From contig NZ_SGWR01000005.1 of NCBI RefSeq assembly GCF_004217315.1, forward strand, positions 372,001 through 436,000: DNA of 64,000 nt, written 5' to 3'. The first letter of the stretch is position 1, and every line of letters starts with the position of its first letter. Shown piece after piece: positions 9,310 through 17,675 of this stretch. The position numbers and the translations under genes were made by a program. The notes beneath the pieces were generated by a model. The model saw only the letters and a program-made list of their open reading frames with translations. It ran no database searches and was not told the DNA's origin. This DNA comes from Corticibacter populi (GTDB lineage Bacteria > Pseudomonadota > Gammaproteobacteria > Burkholderiales > Burkholderiaceae_C).

Positions 9310-11769
9310 ATGCAATTTCCTGAATCCTGGTTGCGTGAATTTTGCAACCCGCCCCTGTCCACCCAGGAACTGGCCGATACCCTGACCATGGGCGGCTTCG
9401 AGGTGGAGGAGGTCGCCCCGGTGGCACCGCCTTTCACCGGTATCGTCGTTGGTGAAATCAAGGAGGCCGTCCAGCATCCCGATGCCGATCGCCTGCGCGT
9501 CTGCAAGGTCGATGTTGGCAGCGCCGGCCCCGAGGGCGAACTGCTGCAGATCGTCTGCGGCGCGCCCAATGCCCGCGTGGGCATCAAGGTGCCCTGCGCG
9601 ATGGTGGGGGCGGAATTGCCGCCGGGCGAGGATGGCAAGCCATTTCGCATCAAGGTCGGCAAGCTGCGTGGCGTCGCCAGCCATGGCATGCTGTGCTCGG
9701 CGCGTGAACTCCAGCTCGCCGACGAGCATGCCGGCTTGCTGGAGCTGCCGGCCGACGCGCCGGTGGGGCAGGACATCCGCAGCTATCTGCGGCTTGACGA
9801 CCAGGTGTTCACGCTCAAGCTCACGCCCAACCTGGCGCATGGCCTGAGCATATACGGCGTGGCACGCGAGCTTGCTGCATTGACGGGCACGCCGCTGCAG
9901 ACTCCGGCGATTGTGCCGGTGGCCGCGAGTGGCGAGGCGCGTGTGGCGGTGGATGTGCAGGCCAGCGATCTGTGCGGGCGCTTCTCGGGCCGCGTGGTGC
10001 AGGGTGTCGACACCCGGGTGCCGACACCGAAGTGGATGGTCGACAAGCTGGCGCGCTGCGGCCAGCGCAGCGTCTCGCCGTTGGTGGACATTTCCAATTT
10101 CGTGATGTTCGAATATGGCCAGCCCAGCCATATCTTCGATCTGGACAAGATTCACGGCGGCCTGCAGGTGCGCTGGGGACGGCCCGGTGAGCAGCTCAAG
10201 CTGCTCAATGGCAACACCATTGGCGTGGACGAGCAGGTGGGCGTGATCGCCGACGAGCAGGCTGTCGAATCGCTTGCCGGCATCATGGGAGGCGATGCCA
10301 CGGCCGTCTCGGACGAGACGCGCAACATCTACATCGAGGCGGCATTCTGGTGGCCGGCGGCCATTCAGGGGCGCTCGCGCCGTTTCAATTTCTCCACCGA
10401 TGCCGGACACCGTTTCGAGCGCGGCGTCGATCCCAGCCACACGGTGGACATCATCGAGCGCATCACCCAATTGGTGCTGCAGGTGTGCGGCACGCCGCAG
10501 ACGCGTGTTGGCGCCATCGACGATCAGGTACTGAGCCTGCCCCGGCCGCAACCGGTGGCGCTGCGCGTGGCCCGCGCCGCCAAGGTCATCGGCATGCCCG
10601 TCAGCGCCGCGCAGTGCGAGGACGCGCTGCGCCGCCTTGATCTGCCCTATGCGCAGGAGACGGCGGCAGACGGCGGCCCGGTGCTGGTGGTGATGCCGCC
10701 GCCGCATCGCTTCGACATCCAGATCGAGGCCGATCTGATCGAGGAAGTGGCGCGCATCATCGGTTTCAACGCGCTGCCCGATACGCCACCGCTGGCGCCG
10801 GTGATGGCGCGCATTCGGCCCGAGGCCTCGCGCAGCAAGTTCGCCGTGCGCCATCTGCTGGCCGAGTTGGGTTACCAGGAGACCATCAACTTCAGCTTCG
10901 TCGAGGCGGCCTGGGAAGCGGAACTGGCCGGCAATGCCGAGCCGATCCGCCTGCTCAACCCGATCGCCGCACCGATGAGCGTGATGCGCTCGAGCCTGAT
11001 CGGTTCGCTGCTGGGGGCCCTCAAGTACAACCTGGACCGCAGGGCCAGCCGCGTGCGCCTCTTCGAGATCGGCCGCGTCTTCCTGCGTGACGCCAGCGTG
11101 CCAACGGGGGAGGCCACCGTCAAGGGGGTTCGCCAGCCCATGCGCGTGGCCGGCATCGCCTATGGCGATGTGGCCGGACGCCAGTGGGGCCAGGCCGAGC
11201 GCCGCAGCGATTTCTTCGACGCCAAGGGTGATGTGCAGGCCCTGCTGGCACCGCTGGATCTTCGTTTCGAGGCGGCCGAACACCCCGCGCTGCATCCAGG
11301 CCGCAGCGCCCGTGTGCTGCTCGGTGATGCGGTCATTGGTGTCGTCGGGGAGCTGCATCCCAAGTGGCGCCAGCAATGGGAGTTGCCGCAGGCACCGGTG
11401 CTGTTCGAGCTGGAGCTCGATGCGGTGCTGGAGCTGCCCGTGCCATGGGCCCGGCCGGTGGCACGGCAACAACTGGTCGAGCGCGACCTGGCCATCGTGG
11501 TATCCGAGTCGGTTTCCTTTGCCCAGGTGCGCGCCGCCATCGATACCAGCCGCCAGGCCCGGCACATTGCCGATGTGCTGCTGTTCGATATCTATCGCCC
11601 GCAGGCCGGACAGGCCAACGCCAGCGTGGCAGCCGGTGAGAAGAGTCTGGCCATTCGCCTGACGCTGGGTGATGGCGAGACCGTGCTGACCGATGCCGAT
11701 ATCGATGCTACTCTTGAGGCCGTGGTACAAAACTTGCAGGAACGGCTGGCAGCACGCCTGCGTGCCTGA
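9310..11769 (+). CDS. pheT: phenylalanyl-tRNA synthetase beta subunit
   Basis: 819 residues, full length. It starts MQFPESWLREFCNPPLS, has the tRNA-binding EMAP/OB domain (about 40-150), the B3/B4 editing region with the GRFSGRVVQGVD and AGIMGG segments, the B5 domain (RFDIQIEADLIEEVARIIG) and a C-terminal anticodon-binding FDX-ACB domain (VERDLAIVVSESVSFAQVR). Its role is tRNA recognition and removal of misacylated Tyr-tRNA-Phe. ihfA follows 24 bp later, as in many proteobacteria. Confidence 0.98.
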   Translation: MQFPESWLREFCNPPLSTQELADTLTMGGFEVEEVAPVAPPFTGIVVGEIKEAVQHPDADRLRVCKVDVGSAGPEGELLQIVCGAPNARVGIKVPCAMVGAELPPGEDGKPFRIKVGKLRGVASHGMLCSARELQLADEHAGLLELPADAPVGQDIRSYLRLDDQVFTLKLTPNLAHGLSIYGVARELAALTGTPLQTPAIVPVAASGEARVAVDVQASDLCGRFSGRVVQGVDTRVPTPKWMVDKLARCGQRSVSPLVDISNFVMFEYGQPSHIFDLDKIHGGLQVRWGRPGEQLKLLNGNTIGVDEQVGVIADEQAVESLAGIMGGDATAVSDETRNIYIEAAFWWPAAIQGRSRRFNFSTDAGHRFERGVDPSHTVDIIERITQLVLQVCGTPQTRVGAIDDQVLSLPRPQPVALRVARAAKVIGMPVSAAQCEDALRRLDLPYAQETAADGGPVLVVMPPPHRFDIQIEADLIEEVARIIGFNALPDTPPLAPVMARIRPEASRSKFAVRHLLAELGYQETINFSFVEAAWEAELAGNAEPIRLLNPIAAPMSVMRSSLIGSLLGALKYNLDRRASRVRLFEIGRVFLRDASVPTGEATVKGVRQPMRVAGIAYGDVAGRQWGQAERRSDFFDAKGDVQALLAPLDLRFEAAEHPALHPGRSARVLLGDAVIGVVGELHPKWRQQWELPQAPVLFELELDAVLELPVPWARPVARQQLVERDLAIVVSESVSFAQVRAAIDTSRQARHIADVLLFDIYRPQAGQANASVAAGEKSLAIRLTLGDGETVLTDADIDATLEAVVQNLQERLAARLRA

Positions 11770-11793
11770 TATTGGCGGTAAAGGACCGGATCC

Positions 11794-12117
11794 ATGAACG
11801 ACTTCCCGATCGACATCGACAGCCTGGAGACCACCTCGCTGACCAAGGCGCAGCTGGCCGATCTGCTGTATGAGCGCATCGGCCTGTCCAAGCGCGAGTC
11901 CAAGGACATCGTCGATGCCTTCTTTGAGCTGATCGTGCGCCGCCTGATCGACGGCGAGAGCGTGCGCATTTCCGGATTTGGCAACTTCCAGGTGCGCACC
12001 AAGGGCGCGCGTCCCGGGCGCAACCCGCGCACCGGCGAGGTGATTCCGATCGAGGCGCGCAAGGTCGTCACCTTCCACGCCAGCAACAAGCTCAAGGAGC
12101 AGGTCCAGCAGTCCTGA
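11794..12117 (+). CDS. ihfA: integration host factor subunit alpha
   Basis: A 107-residue HU/IHF-fold DNA-bending protein. SLTKAQLADLLYERIGLSKRESKDI is the dimerisation helix region, and the DNA-intercalating arm carries RPGRNPRTGEVIPI with the conserved Pro. The IHF-alpha assignment rests on position after pheT and on the ISGFGNFQVR segment. It pairs with IHF-beta (not in this window) to bend DNA at specific sites in transcription, replication and recombination. Confidence 0.96.
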   Translation: MNDFPIDIDSLETTSLTKAQLADLLYERIGLSKRESKDIVDAFFELIVRRLIDGESVRISGFGNFQVRTKGARPGRNPRTGEVIPIEARKVVTFHASNKLKEQVQQS

Positions 12118-12287
12118 CATGCGCCCGGGATGCCCTTCTGCACCCTGGGGCGCATGCGAGGCTGTTCTTGGGCGGCGTGTCTGTCGCAAAAGCGCACCAT
12201 CGACTGCCGTGGGCATGCTGGCGGTGCTGTGTTGCCGGGCCTCGGGTTATGATTGGCGCTTGAAAGAACGCCCGAGCAGGTCAGTAC

Positions 12288-12767
12288 ATGAACGCGCCAT
12301 TGCCATCGATTCCTGCCAAACGCTATTTCACCATTGGTGAAGTGGCCGAACTGTGTGACGTCAAGCCGCATGTGCTGCGTTACTGGGAGCAGGAATTCAC
12401 CCAGTTGCGGCCGATGAAGCGGCGCGGCAATCGCCGCTACTACCAGCACCACGAGGTGCTGATGATTCGCCGCATCCGCGAGTTGCTGTACGGCCAGGGC
12501 TTCACCATCAGCGGAGCGCGTTCGCGCCTGCAGAACTGGAGTGCCGACGAGTCCTCGCACGGCGAGGCAGCGCCCACAGTCAATGGGTACCATGCGGCGG
12601 CGCACAGTGCACATCCAGACCATTCCCTCAAGGCTGGCGAGAATGGCCAGCAGGGCCTTGATTTCGATGCCACGTCCGATCCGCAGCACCAGGCTTCATG
12701 GGGCGTGTCCCGCCTTCGCGCAGAACTTTTGGAAATTCGTTCCATTTTGTCTGAAGAAGGAAATTAA
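12288..12767 (+). CDS. MerR-family transcriptional regulator (ihfA-linked)
   Basis: 159 residues with an N-terminal winged-helix MerR domain: YFTIGEVAELCDVKPHVLRYWEQEF, then the RRYYQHHEVLMIRRIRELLY wing (about 13-75). The C-terminal half has no cysteine metal-site pattern or recognisable effector domain, and looks low-complexity. This orphan MerR protein downstream of ihfA is widely conserved in proteobacteria and its target is not established. The -10 box of the next tRNA lies 5 bp after its stop codon. Confidence 0.93.
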   Translation: MNAPLPSIPAKRYFTIGEVAELCDVKPHVLRYWEQEFTQLRPMKRRGNRRYYQHHEVLMIRRIRELLYGQGFTISGARSRLQNWSADESSHGEAAPTVNGYHAAAHSAHPDHSLKAGENGQQGLDFDATSDPQHQASWGVSRLRAELLEIRSILSEEGN

Positions 12768-12772
12768 CCCGC

Positions 12773-12778
12773 TATAAT
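12773..12778 (+). promoter_or_regulatory. consensus -10 box for the tRNA Pro-Glu-Asp cluster
   Basis: A perfect TATAAT starting 16 bp before the first base of tRNA-Pro(GGG). The upstream -35 region overlaps the end of the MerR gene and is not a good consensus match. Confidence 0.6.
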
Positions 12779-12788
12779 CTCGGATTCT

Positions 12789-12865
12789 CGGCGTGTAGCG
12801 CAGCCAGGTAGCGCACTTGCATGGGGTGCAAGGGGTCGCGAGTTCGAATCCCGCCACGCCGACCA
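12789..12865 (+). tRNA. tRNA-Pro (anticodon GGG)
   Basis: A 77-nt cloverleaf with acceptor CGGCGTG/CACGCCG, anticodon stem CTTGC/GCAAG, loop ATGGGGT with GGG, T-loop TTCGAAT and encoded CCA. It reads CCC and CCU. First of three tRNAs that appear to share a promoter and terminator. Confidence 0.97.
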
Positions 12866-12884
12866 TTTGTTTTTGAAGTCCTTC

Positions 12885-12960
12885 GACCCTATCGTCTAGA
12901 GGCCTAGGACACCACCCTTTCACGGTGGTTACCGGGGTTCGAATCCCCGTAGGGTCGCCA
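12885..12960 (+). tRNA. tRNA-Glu (anticodon TTC)
   Basis: 76 nt with acceptor GACCCTA/TAGGGTC, anticodon stem CCACC/GGTGG, loop CTTTCAC, anticodon TTC, T-loop TTCGAAT and encoded CCA. Located 19 bp after tRNA-Pro. Confidence 0.97.
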
Positions 12961-13010
12961 AGTTTGCAGCACTTGGCCGGTTGATCAAAACCGGCACAGC
13001 CTGCCTGCCA

Positions 13011-13087
13011 GGAGTGGTAGTTCAGTTGGTTAGAATACCGGCCTGTCACGCCGGGGGTCGCGGGTTCGAGTCCCGTCCACTCCGCCA
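13011..13087 (+). tRNA. tRNA-Asp (anticodon GTC)
   Basis: 77 nt with acceptor GGAGTGG/CCACTCC, anticodon stem CCGGC/GCCGG, loop CTGTCAC, anticodon GTC, T-loop TTCGAGT and encoded CCA. Last gene of the tRNA cluster. Confidence 0.97.
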
Positions 13088-13096
13088 GTCATTCAA

Positions 13097-13134
13097 GGGG
13101 TTGGTGCATGTTGCACCAACCCCTTTTCTTTTTT
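13097..13134 (+). terminator. rho-independent terminator of the tRNA cluster
   Basis: GGGGTTGGTGCA (13097-13108) pairs perfectly with 13112-13123 over a 3-nt loop, followed by TTTTCTTTTTT. It starts ten bases after tRNA-Asp and faces the end of the leftward GTPase gene. Confidence 0.95.
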
Positions 13135-13144
13135 GCTGCATTTG

Positions 13145-14749
13145 TCACGGCCGCTGGCCGGTGCCGTCGGCTGCGGTTTGCCCCGGCAGTTGCAGGCTGG
13201 GATAGAGCCGACCGAGCGTGTCCAATGCGGTGGCGGTCACCGCATTTTCCAGGCGCACCCGCAGGGCGGGATCTTCCGGGGCTGCCGCCTCCGCCAGGGC
13301 CTGTTCGCGCAGGCCTCGCCACAACGCGTGCAGCGTCTCCTGCCGGCTTGCCAATGCCTGGCCAAGCGCGGCATTCCAGTGGGCCGGCGCCTCGTTGGCT
13401 GTATAGCTGCCGCGGCCGCGGCCGAAATGGGCAATTGCCAGGTACTTCAGCAGGCTCGCGCGCAGTAGTTCGTCGAGCAGGTTGTCCGAGAGATGCACCT
13501 GGTGGGCGGATTGCGCACGCCATTTGTTGAGCCCCAGCGCAGCGCCGGCAAAAGCGGCGGCTCCGGCCAGCGCGCCGATCAGGGCGCCGGTGCCCATGCT
13601 CAATCCGCCGGTGGCGAGGTCCGCGCCAAACCCGCTGGCAGCGCCGGTCGTCAGAGCGCCCAGCAGCCCCATCTGGCGGGCGTCGAGCGGCTGCTGCACG
13701 GTGAAGTATTGGTTGAGTTGCTGCTGGATCTGTGCGGCGGCGTGGCCGTCGAGCCGGTGCAGTTGCAGCAGCGTCTGCATGGCGGCCTCATCGGCCTTTT
13801 GCAGCCGGCGCAGCAATGCCTGCATGGCTTGCCGGGCCGGGTCGTTTTCCGCCGCTGCCTCCGCGCCGGCTTTGCTGGTCATCGCGTTCTGCAGGTGCTT
13901 CCAGCTCAAGGCGCTGACCGGTTCGCTGATCGGCTGCGTCCAACCGGTAGCCTCGGCCAGCAGCGTGGCAAGGCAGGCCATGCTGGCGGCAAAGCGTTGC
14001 TGGTTGCGCGTCTCCCAGGCCTGCACGATGCGCGCATAGGCGGCCTGCTTGTCGGGAGCGATGGCGGCCTGAACGGCATGGAACAGCGATTGCTCGTGCA
14101 CCCAGCTGCGCGTGAAGGCATCGAGTGCCAGCACTCCTCGCACCATCGGCTGGTAGGGCCGGACGGCCGCGTGCCAGCGCTCGACATCGGCCTGCTGCGC
14201 GGTCCCGGGCTGCGGCTGGCCGAGTTGGTTGAGCAGCACGAAAACGGGTTTGCCAAGCCATTGCAGGATGTGCATTTCGGCATCCAGATAGCCGGCATCG
14301 GCCGGGTCTTCGGCGGCGTTGACGAGATAGAGCACCACATCGGCGTTGTCGCGGGCGGCGCGCATGGCCCGCTGGCTCATCCAGAAAGGTTTGTCACGCC
14401 AGCGGTCCCAGACGTTGCTGAGGAACCAGCCCAGCGGGTTCGACTGCTGACGCAGGCGCTGGTAAAGCCGCACCGAGTCGCCGAAACCGGGCGTGTCCCA
14501 GAGCGTCAGGATGTCGCCGGCCGACGTCTCGAGCAGCACATGGGCATCGGCGGAGTCGGTGACGTGGGCGGCATCGCGGATGTCGCCCACGTCCTGCATC
14601 AGCAGCGTGCGCGCCAGCGAGGTCTTGCCGATGTTGGTGTGCGAGATCAGGCACCACTGAATCCGTGTCTGAGCAGGCACGGACACTTCGGTGGTGGTTG
14701 GCGCCGCTGTGGGGCCGGGAGGGGCCGGGAGGGGAGGGGAAGAAGTCAT
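13145..14749 (-). CDS. DUF3482-type GTPase with unusual G4 motif
   Basis: 534 residues. A TRAFAC-type GTPase domain occupies about 30-230: G1 is SHTNIGKT (36-43), with Ser replacing the usual first Gly; G3 is DTPGF (85-89). The G4 position reads NQLG (174-177) instead of NKxD, so the Asp that normally recognises guanine is absent. The C-terminal half has Gly/Ala-rich hydrophobic stretches around 365-405 that could insert in a membrane. The gene lies 65 bp downstream of a DUF2868 membrane protein on the same strand, and the two families usually occur together. Function unknown; a membrane-associated GTPase unit is the likely theme. Confidence 0.85.
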   Translation of the reverse strand: MTSSPPLPAPPGPTAAPTTTEVSVPAQTRIQWCLISHTNIGKTSLARTLLMQDVGDIRDAAHVTDSADAHVLLETSAGDILTLWDTPGFGDSVRLYQRLRQQSNPLGWFLSNVWDRWRDKPFWMSQRAMRAARDNADVVLYLVNAAEDPADAGYLDAEMHILQWLGKPVFVLLNQLGQPQPGTAQQADVERWHAAVRPYQPMVRGVLALDAFTRSWVHEQSLFHAVQAAIAPDKQAAYARIVQAWETRNQQRFAASMACLATLLAEATGWTQPISEPVSALSWKHLQNAMTSKAGAEAAAENDPARQAMQALLRRLQKADEAAMQTLLQLHRLDGHAAAQIQQQLNQYFTVQQPLDARQMGLLGALTTGAASGFGADLATGGLSMGTGALIGALAGAAAFAGAALGLNKWRAQSAHQVHLSDNLLDELLRASLLKYLAIAHFGRGRGSYTANEAPAHWNAALGQALASRQETLHALWRGLREQALAEAAAPEDPALRVRLENAVTATALDTLGRLYPSLQLPGQTAADGTGQRP

Positions 14750-14814
14750 GAGGCCGGATGGATGGAGTGGGCCGTAATTTGAAGCTTATGGCTGAAGCGG
14801 GTGCGTTGGTGAGT

Positions 14815-16260
14815 TCAGCCGCCGATGAAGCGGACGTTCGGTACACCATGGGCCTCGGCAAAGCCCTGCCAGAGGTGCTTGCGTTCTTCGAGGCGCTGGT
14901 GCTGGCCGTCGCCGAGCCGTTCGGCCAGTTCATGGGCGTACAGCCATACGGCGCATTCGCTGCCCTGGGCCTGGGGCGACTGGCTCAATTGTTCGATGGC
15001 ACGGCCCTGGATTTCCCGCTCGGGTGTTGCGGCCAGATTGAACAGCAAGACCCGCAGGCTGGGGGCACTGTCGTCGACGGCGGTGAATGCGGATTTGCCG
15101 CCATCGCCATCGCCATACTGCAGCGTGGGCGCGACGACAACATGGGCGGCACTGCCGAACTGTGCCTGGATGAAGTTGCGCAGCTGCTGTTGGCGGGCTG
15201 CATTGATGGCCATGTCGAAGGGCTGCACCGAGATGGAGAGCGCATCGCTGGCGAAGTCGCGTGCCAGCTTCTGGAAGTACTGGGTCTGCAGCGGCAGGCT
15301 CAGATGACGGGCCTGGTGGTGGGCGCGCCACTCCTGGTATAGGCCCATCAGCAGGCGCGGCAGCACCACGCAAACGGCCAGCAGAATGCTGTAGGCCGTG
15401 ATCCACTGCAGCCCGCCCTGCCGGTTGCCCGAAGGCCATGCTTGCAGGGCCTGAACCTGTTCGAGCGTCCAGGGTGGTTGCTGCAGCAGTGTGCGTGCGG
15501 GCCAGGTCAGCGCGTTGAGAAGGCCTTGCAGGTGCGTGGGCTGCAGCAGCGTGCTTTCCCAGCCGATGCGGTACTCGGTCAGCAGGCCGGTGGTCCAGAG
15601 CGAGGCCGTCACGCCCAGTGCCAGCGCGGCCGCGCTCCAGTGCAGGCTGCGGCGCCAGTAGCGGCGGTGCAGGGCCTGGGCATATGGCGCCCAGTCGGCG
15701 CGGAAGGCGCGTGCCAGCGTACCGAGCTGGCGGTCCTGCGCAAGCGGAAGCCAGCGCCGGGACCAAAGGCTTCGCCACAGGGCAACCGGGGCATCCGTGG
15801 CGCTCGCGGCGCCTGCTGCCGCGGCGGGCTGGAGGCGGCGCAGGCCGCCCAGCAGCATGAAGGCATAGGCCAGCAGGTTCCAGCCGATGATCGCCAGCAG
15901 AGGCGCGGCCAGCAGGTCGACGCGGTGGGGTTCGCCAATGCGGTCGCCGAGAAAGCCCGTCAGAAACGCCAGCAGTGGCAGCGCAGCGTACAGCCAGTGC
16001 ACCTGCCGGTTGGGCTGACGCAATGCCGCCAGCTGCGGCTGCATTGCGAGCGCGGCGCGCACGATGCGTTCGGCGCGCCGCTGCAGCAGCAGCGAAAGCC
16101 GTCTGGAAGGGGCAAGGCGCTGCTGGTCGCGCAGTTCGTACAAGGCCTGCTCGGTGGCAGCCTGGGCCTGCTCCTGGTCCAGCAGCGCCGGCTGGCCCTG
16201 CGCCGGTTCGGTTTCGATGGCCTTGGCCAGCAGGATGTCGCGCAGTTGTTGTTCGTTCAT
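14815..16260 (-). CDS. DUF2868-type membrane protein, partner of the GTPase
   Basis: 481 residues from ATG 16260, beginning MNEQQLRDILLAKAIE; sequence further upstream in frame is antisense to folE and was excluded. Hydrophobic segments near 85-105, 120-140, 215-235 and 290-315 indicate an integral membrane protein, with a C-terminal cytoplasmic-looking domain that ends AEAHGVPNVRFIGG. No enzymatic motif is recognisable. It forms a two-gene unit with the downstream DUF3482 GTPase and is divergent from folE. Confidence 0.85.
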   Translation of the reverse strand: MNEQQLRDILLAKAIETEPAQGQPALLDQEQAQAATEQALYELRDQQRLAPSRRLSLLLQRRAERIVRAALAMQPQLAALRQPNRQVHWLYAALPLLAFLTGFLGDRIGEPHRVDLLAAPLLAIIGWNLLAYAFMLLGGLRRLQPAAAAGAASATDAPVALWRSLWSRRWLPLAQDRQLGTLARAFRADWAPYAQALHRRYWRRSLHWSAAALALGVTASLWTTGLLTEYRIGWESTLLQPTHLQGLLNALTWPARTLLQQPPWTLEQVQALQAWPSGNRQGGLQWITAYSILLAVCVVLPRLLMGLYQEWRAHHQARHLSLPLQTQYFQKLARDFASDALSISVQPFDMAINAARQQQLRNFIQAQFGSAAHVVVAPTLQYGDGDGGKSAFTAVDDSAPSLRVLLFNLAATPEREIQGRAIEQLSQSPQAQGSECAVWLYAHELAERLGDGQHQRLEERKHLWQGFAEAHGVPNVRFIGG

Positions 16261-16395
16261 GGTCTCTCGGCCGCCTGCGACAGGCTGCACCAGGGTGCGC
16301 AGCGCACCTTGACGCGGGGCAGCTGACATGTTTGGGGACGGCGGCAAAAGGCCGCGTTGCCTTATGATAATCGGTCCACTGTTACCATCGCGCCC

Positions 16396-17118
16396 ATGAG
16401 CAAACTCAACCCCAGCCTGCCCGGCCTGCCTGCGGACTCCGAGGAGGGCGTTCCGGTATCCGTCAGAATACGTGAGCGCCTGAGAGAACAGCAGCGTCGC
16501 TTCAACGCCAATGACAACATCGCCGACGTGCTGCAGCCGGGAGATCTCGAAGCCCTGCTTGACGAGGTGACGCAGAAGATGCAGGGCGTGCTCGACAGCA
16601 TGGTGATCGACACGGCCACCGACCACAACACCGGCAACACCGCGCGGCGTGTGGCCAAGATGTACCTGACCGAGGTCTTCAAGGGCCGCTACCTGCCGCA
16701 ACCCGCCATCACCGAATTCCCGAATGCCGAGCGCCTCAACGAGCTGATGATCGTCGGCCCGATCACGGTGCGCAGCGCCTGCAGCCATCACCTGTGCCCG
16801 GTGATCGGCAAGATCTGGATCGGCGTGCTGCCCAACCAGAACACCAATGTCATTGGGCTTTCCAAGTACGCGCGGCTGGTCGAGTGGGTGATGGCGCGTC
16901 CGCAGATCCAGGAGGAAGCGGTGGTGCAGCTGGCCGACCTGATCATGGAGAAGACGCAGCCGGACGGCCTGGCGATCGTCATGCAGGCCAGCCACTTCTG
17001 CATGTCCTGGCGGGGTGTCAAGGAAATGGACAGCCGCATGCTCAATTCGGTCATGCGCGGCGTCTTCCTCAAGGATGCGACGTTGCGCCGTGAATTCCTG
17101 TCGCTGATTCCGAAGTAA
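16396..17118 (+). CDS. folE: GTP cyclohydrolase I
   Basis: 240 residues. It converts GTP to dihydroneopterin triphosphate, the first step of folate (tetrahydrofolate) synthesis. Zinc-site residues are visible in RSACSHHLCPVIG and in SHFCMSWRG near the C-terminus; the DHNTGNTARRVAKMYL segment is typical. The N-terminal 45 residues are variable, as usual. I chose ATG 16396 rather than an in-frame upstream codon at 16357 because the family resemblance and the short 5' leader fit better. The BLUF gene follows 38 bp later on the same strand. Confidence 0.96.
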   Translation: MSKLNPSLPGLPADSEEGVPVSVRIRERLREQQRRFNANDNIADVLQPGDLEALLDEVTQKMQGVLDSMVIDTATDHNTGNTARRVAKMYLTEVFKGRYLPQPAITEFPNAERLNELMIVGPITVRSACSHHLCPVIGKIWIGVLPNQNTNVIGLSKYARLVEWVMARPQIQEEAVVQLADLIMEKTQPDGLAIVMQASHFCMSWRGVKEMDSRMLNSVMRGVFLKDATLRREFLSLIPK

Positions 17119-17156
17119 TCCATCTCAGCCATCTCACGCACGCCGGGGAGCCTCTC

Positions 17157-17576
17157 ATGCTGGTGCAAATGATTTTCGCAAGCGTCGCCGTCGAGCCCGA
17201 TGACGCGGCCGTCGCCAAAATTCTCACGCAGGGGCGCAGCCACAATGCGCGCCAGGGCATTACGGGCGTGCTCTGCCACGGGCATGGCATTTACCTGCAA
17301 CTCATGGAAGGCAACCGCAGCGCGGTCAACCAGATATACGCCAAGGTGCTGCAGGACCCGCGCCACCGCGATGCCGAACTGCTGTATTTCGCGGAGATCC
17401 AGGAGCGCGGTTTTGCCAACTGGACCTTGGGGCATGTGCGGCTGGAGAAGCTCAATGCATCGGCCGTGCTCAAGTATGCCGAGCGCCTGCCGCTGCAGCT
17501 CGACGCGCTCAATGGTGCTGCCGTGCGTGCCATGCTGCTGGATCTGGCCGCCACCGCGGCGATCGCGCACAAGTGA
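17157..17576 (+). CDS. BLUF-domain protein with Tyr-to-Phe at the photoactive site
   Basis: 139 residues, a single BLUF fold with a short helical tail. BLUF domains bind FAD and sense blue light using a Tyr-Gln pair. Here the Asn (N30, SHNARQGITG) and Gln (Q48, IYLQLMEG) are kept, as is the DPRHRD segment (67-72). The position of the essential Tyr is Phe7 (MIFASVA; compare the CCYRSLAA segment of AppA), and the semi-conserved Met after the Trp is Leu (W89-T-L91). Mutant Y-to-F BLUF proteins are known to lose the photocycle, so this protein may bind flavin without light sensing, or work as a redox or regulatory scaffold. It may be cotranscribed with folE. Confidence 0.88.
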   Translation: MLVQMIFASVAVEPDDAAVAKILTQGRSHNARQGITGVLCHGHGIYLQLMEGNRSAVNQIYAKVLQDPRHRDAELLYFAEIQERGFANWTLGHVRLEKLNASAVLKYAERLPLQLDALNGAAVRAMLLDLAATAAIAHK

Positions 17577-17675
17577 TGCCGAGTTGAACGGTGCGGATGC
17601 CGGCCGGAACTGCACCTACCGGGTCAGCGGGGTAAATCGGCCCTTGGGCCCCATGAAAAGACCGCAGAGAGGTTT

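Noticed and set aside
8044-12216. Very long open frame on the minus strand across pheS, pheT, ihfA
   Set aside because: It is antisense to genes with clear catalytic motifs. High GC and biased codon use of the sense strand produce long stop-free antisense frames; the product is low-complexity and matches no family.
13097-13134. Attenuator inside a protein operon
   Set aside because: It directly follows the tRNA-Asp gene, has a long T-run and faces a convergent gene, so it is the tRNA cluster terminator.
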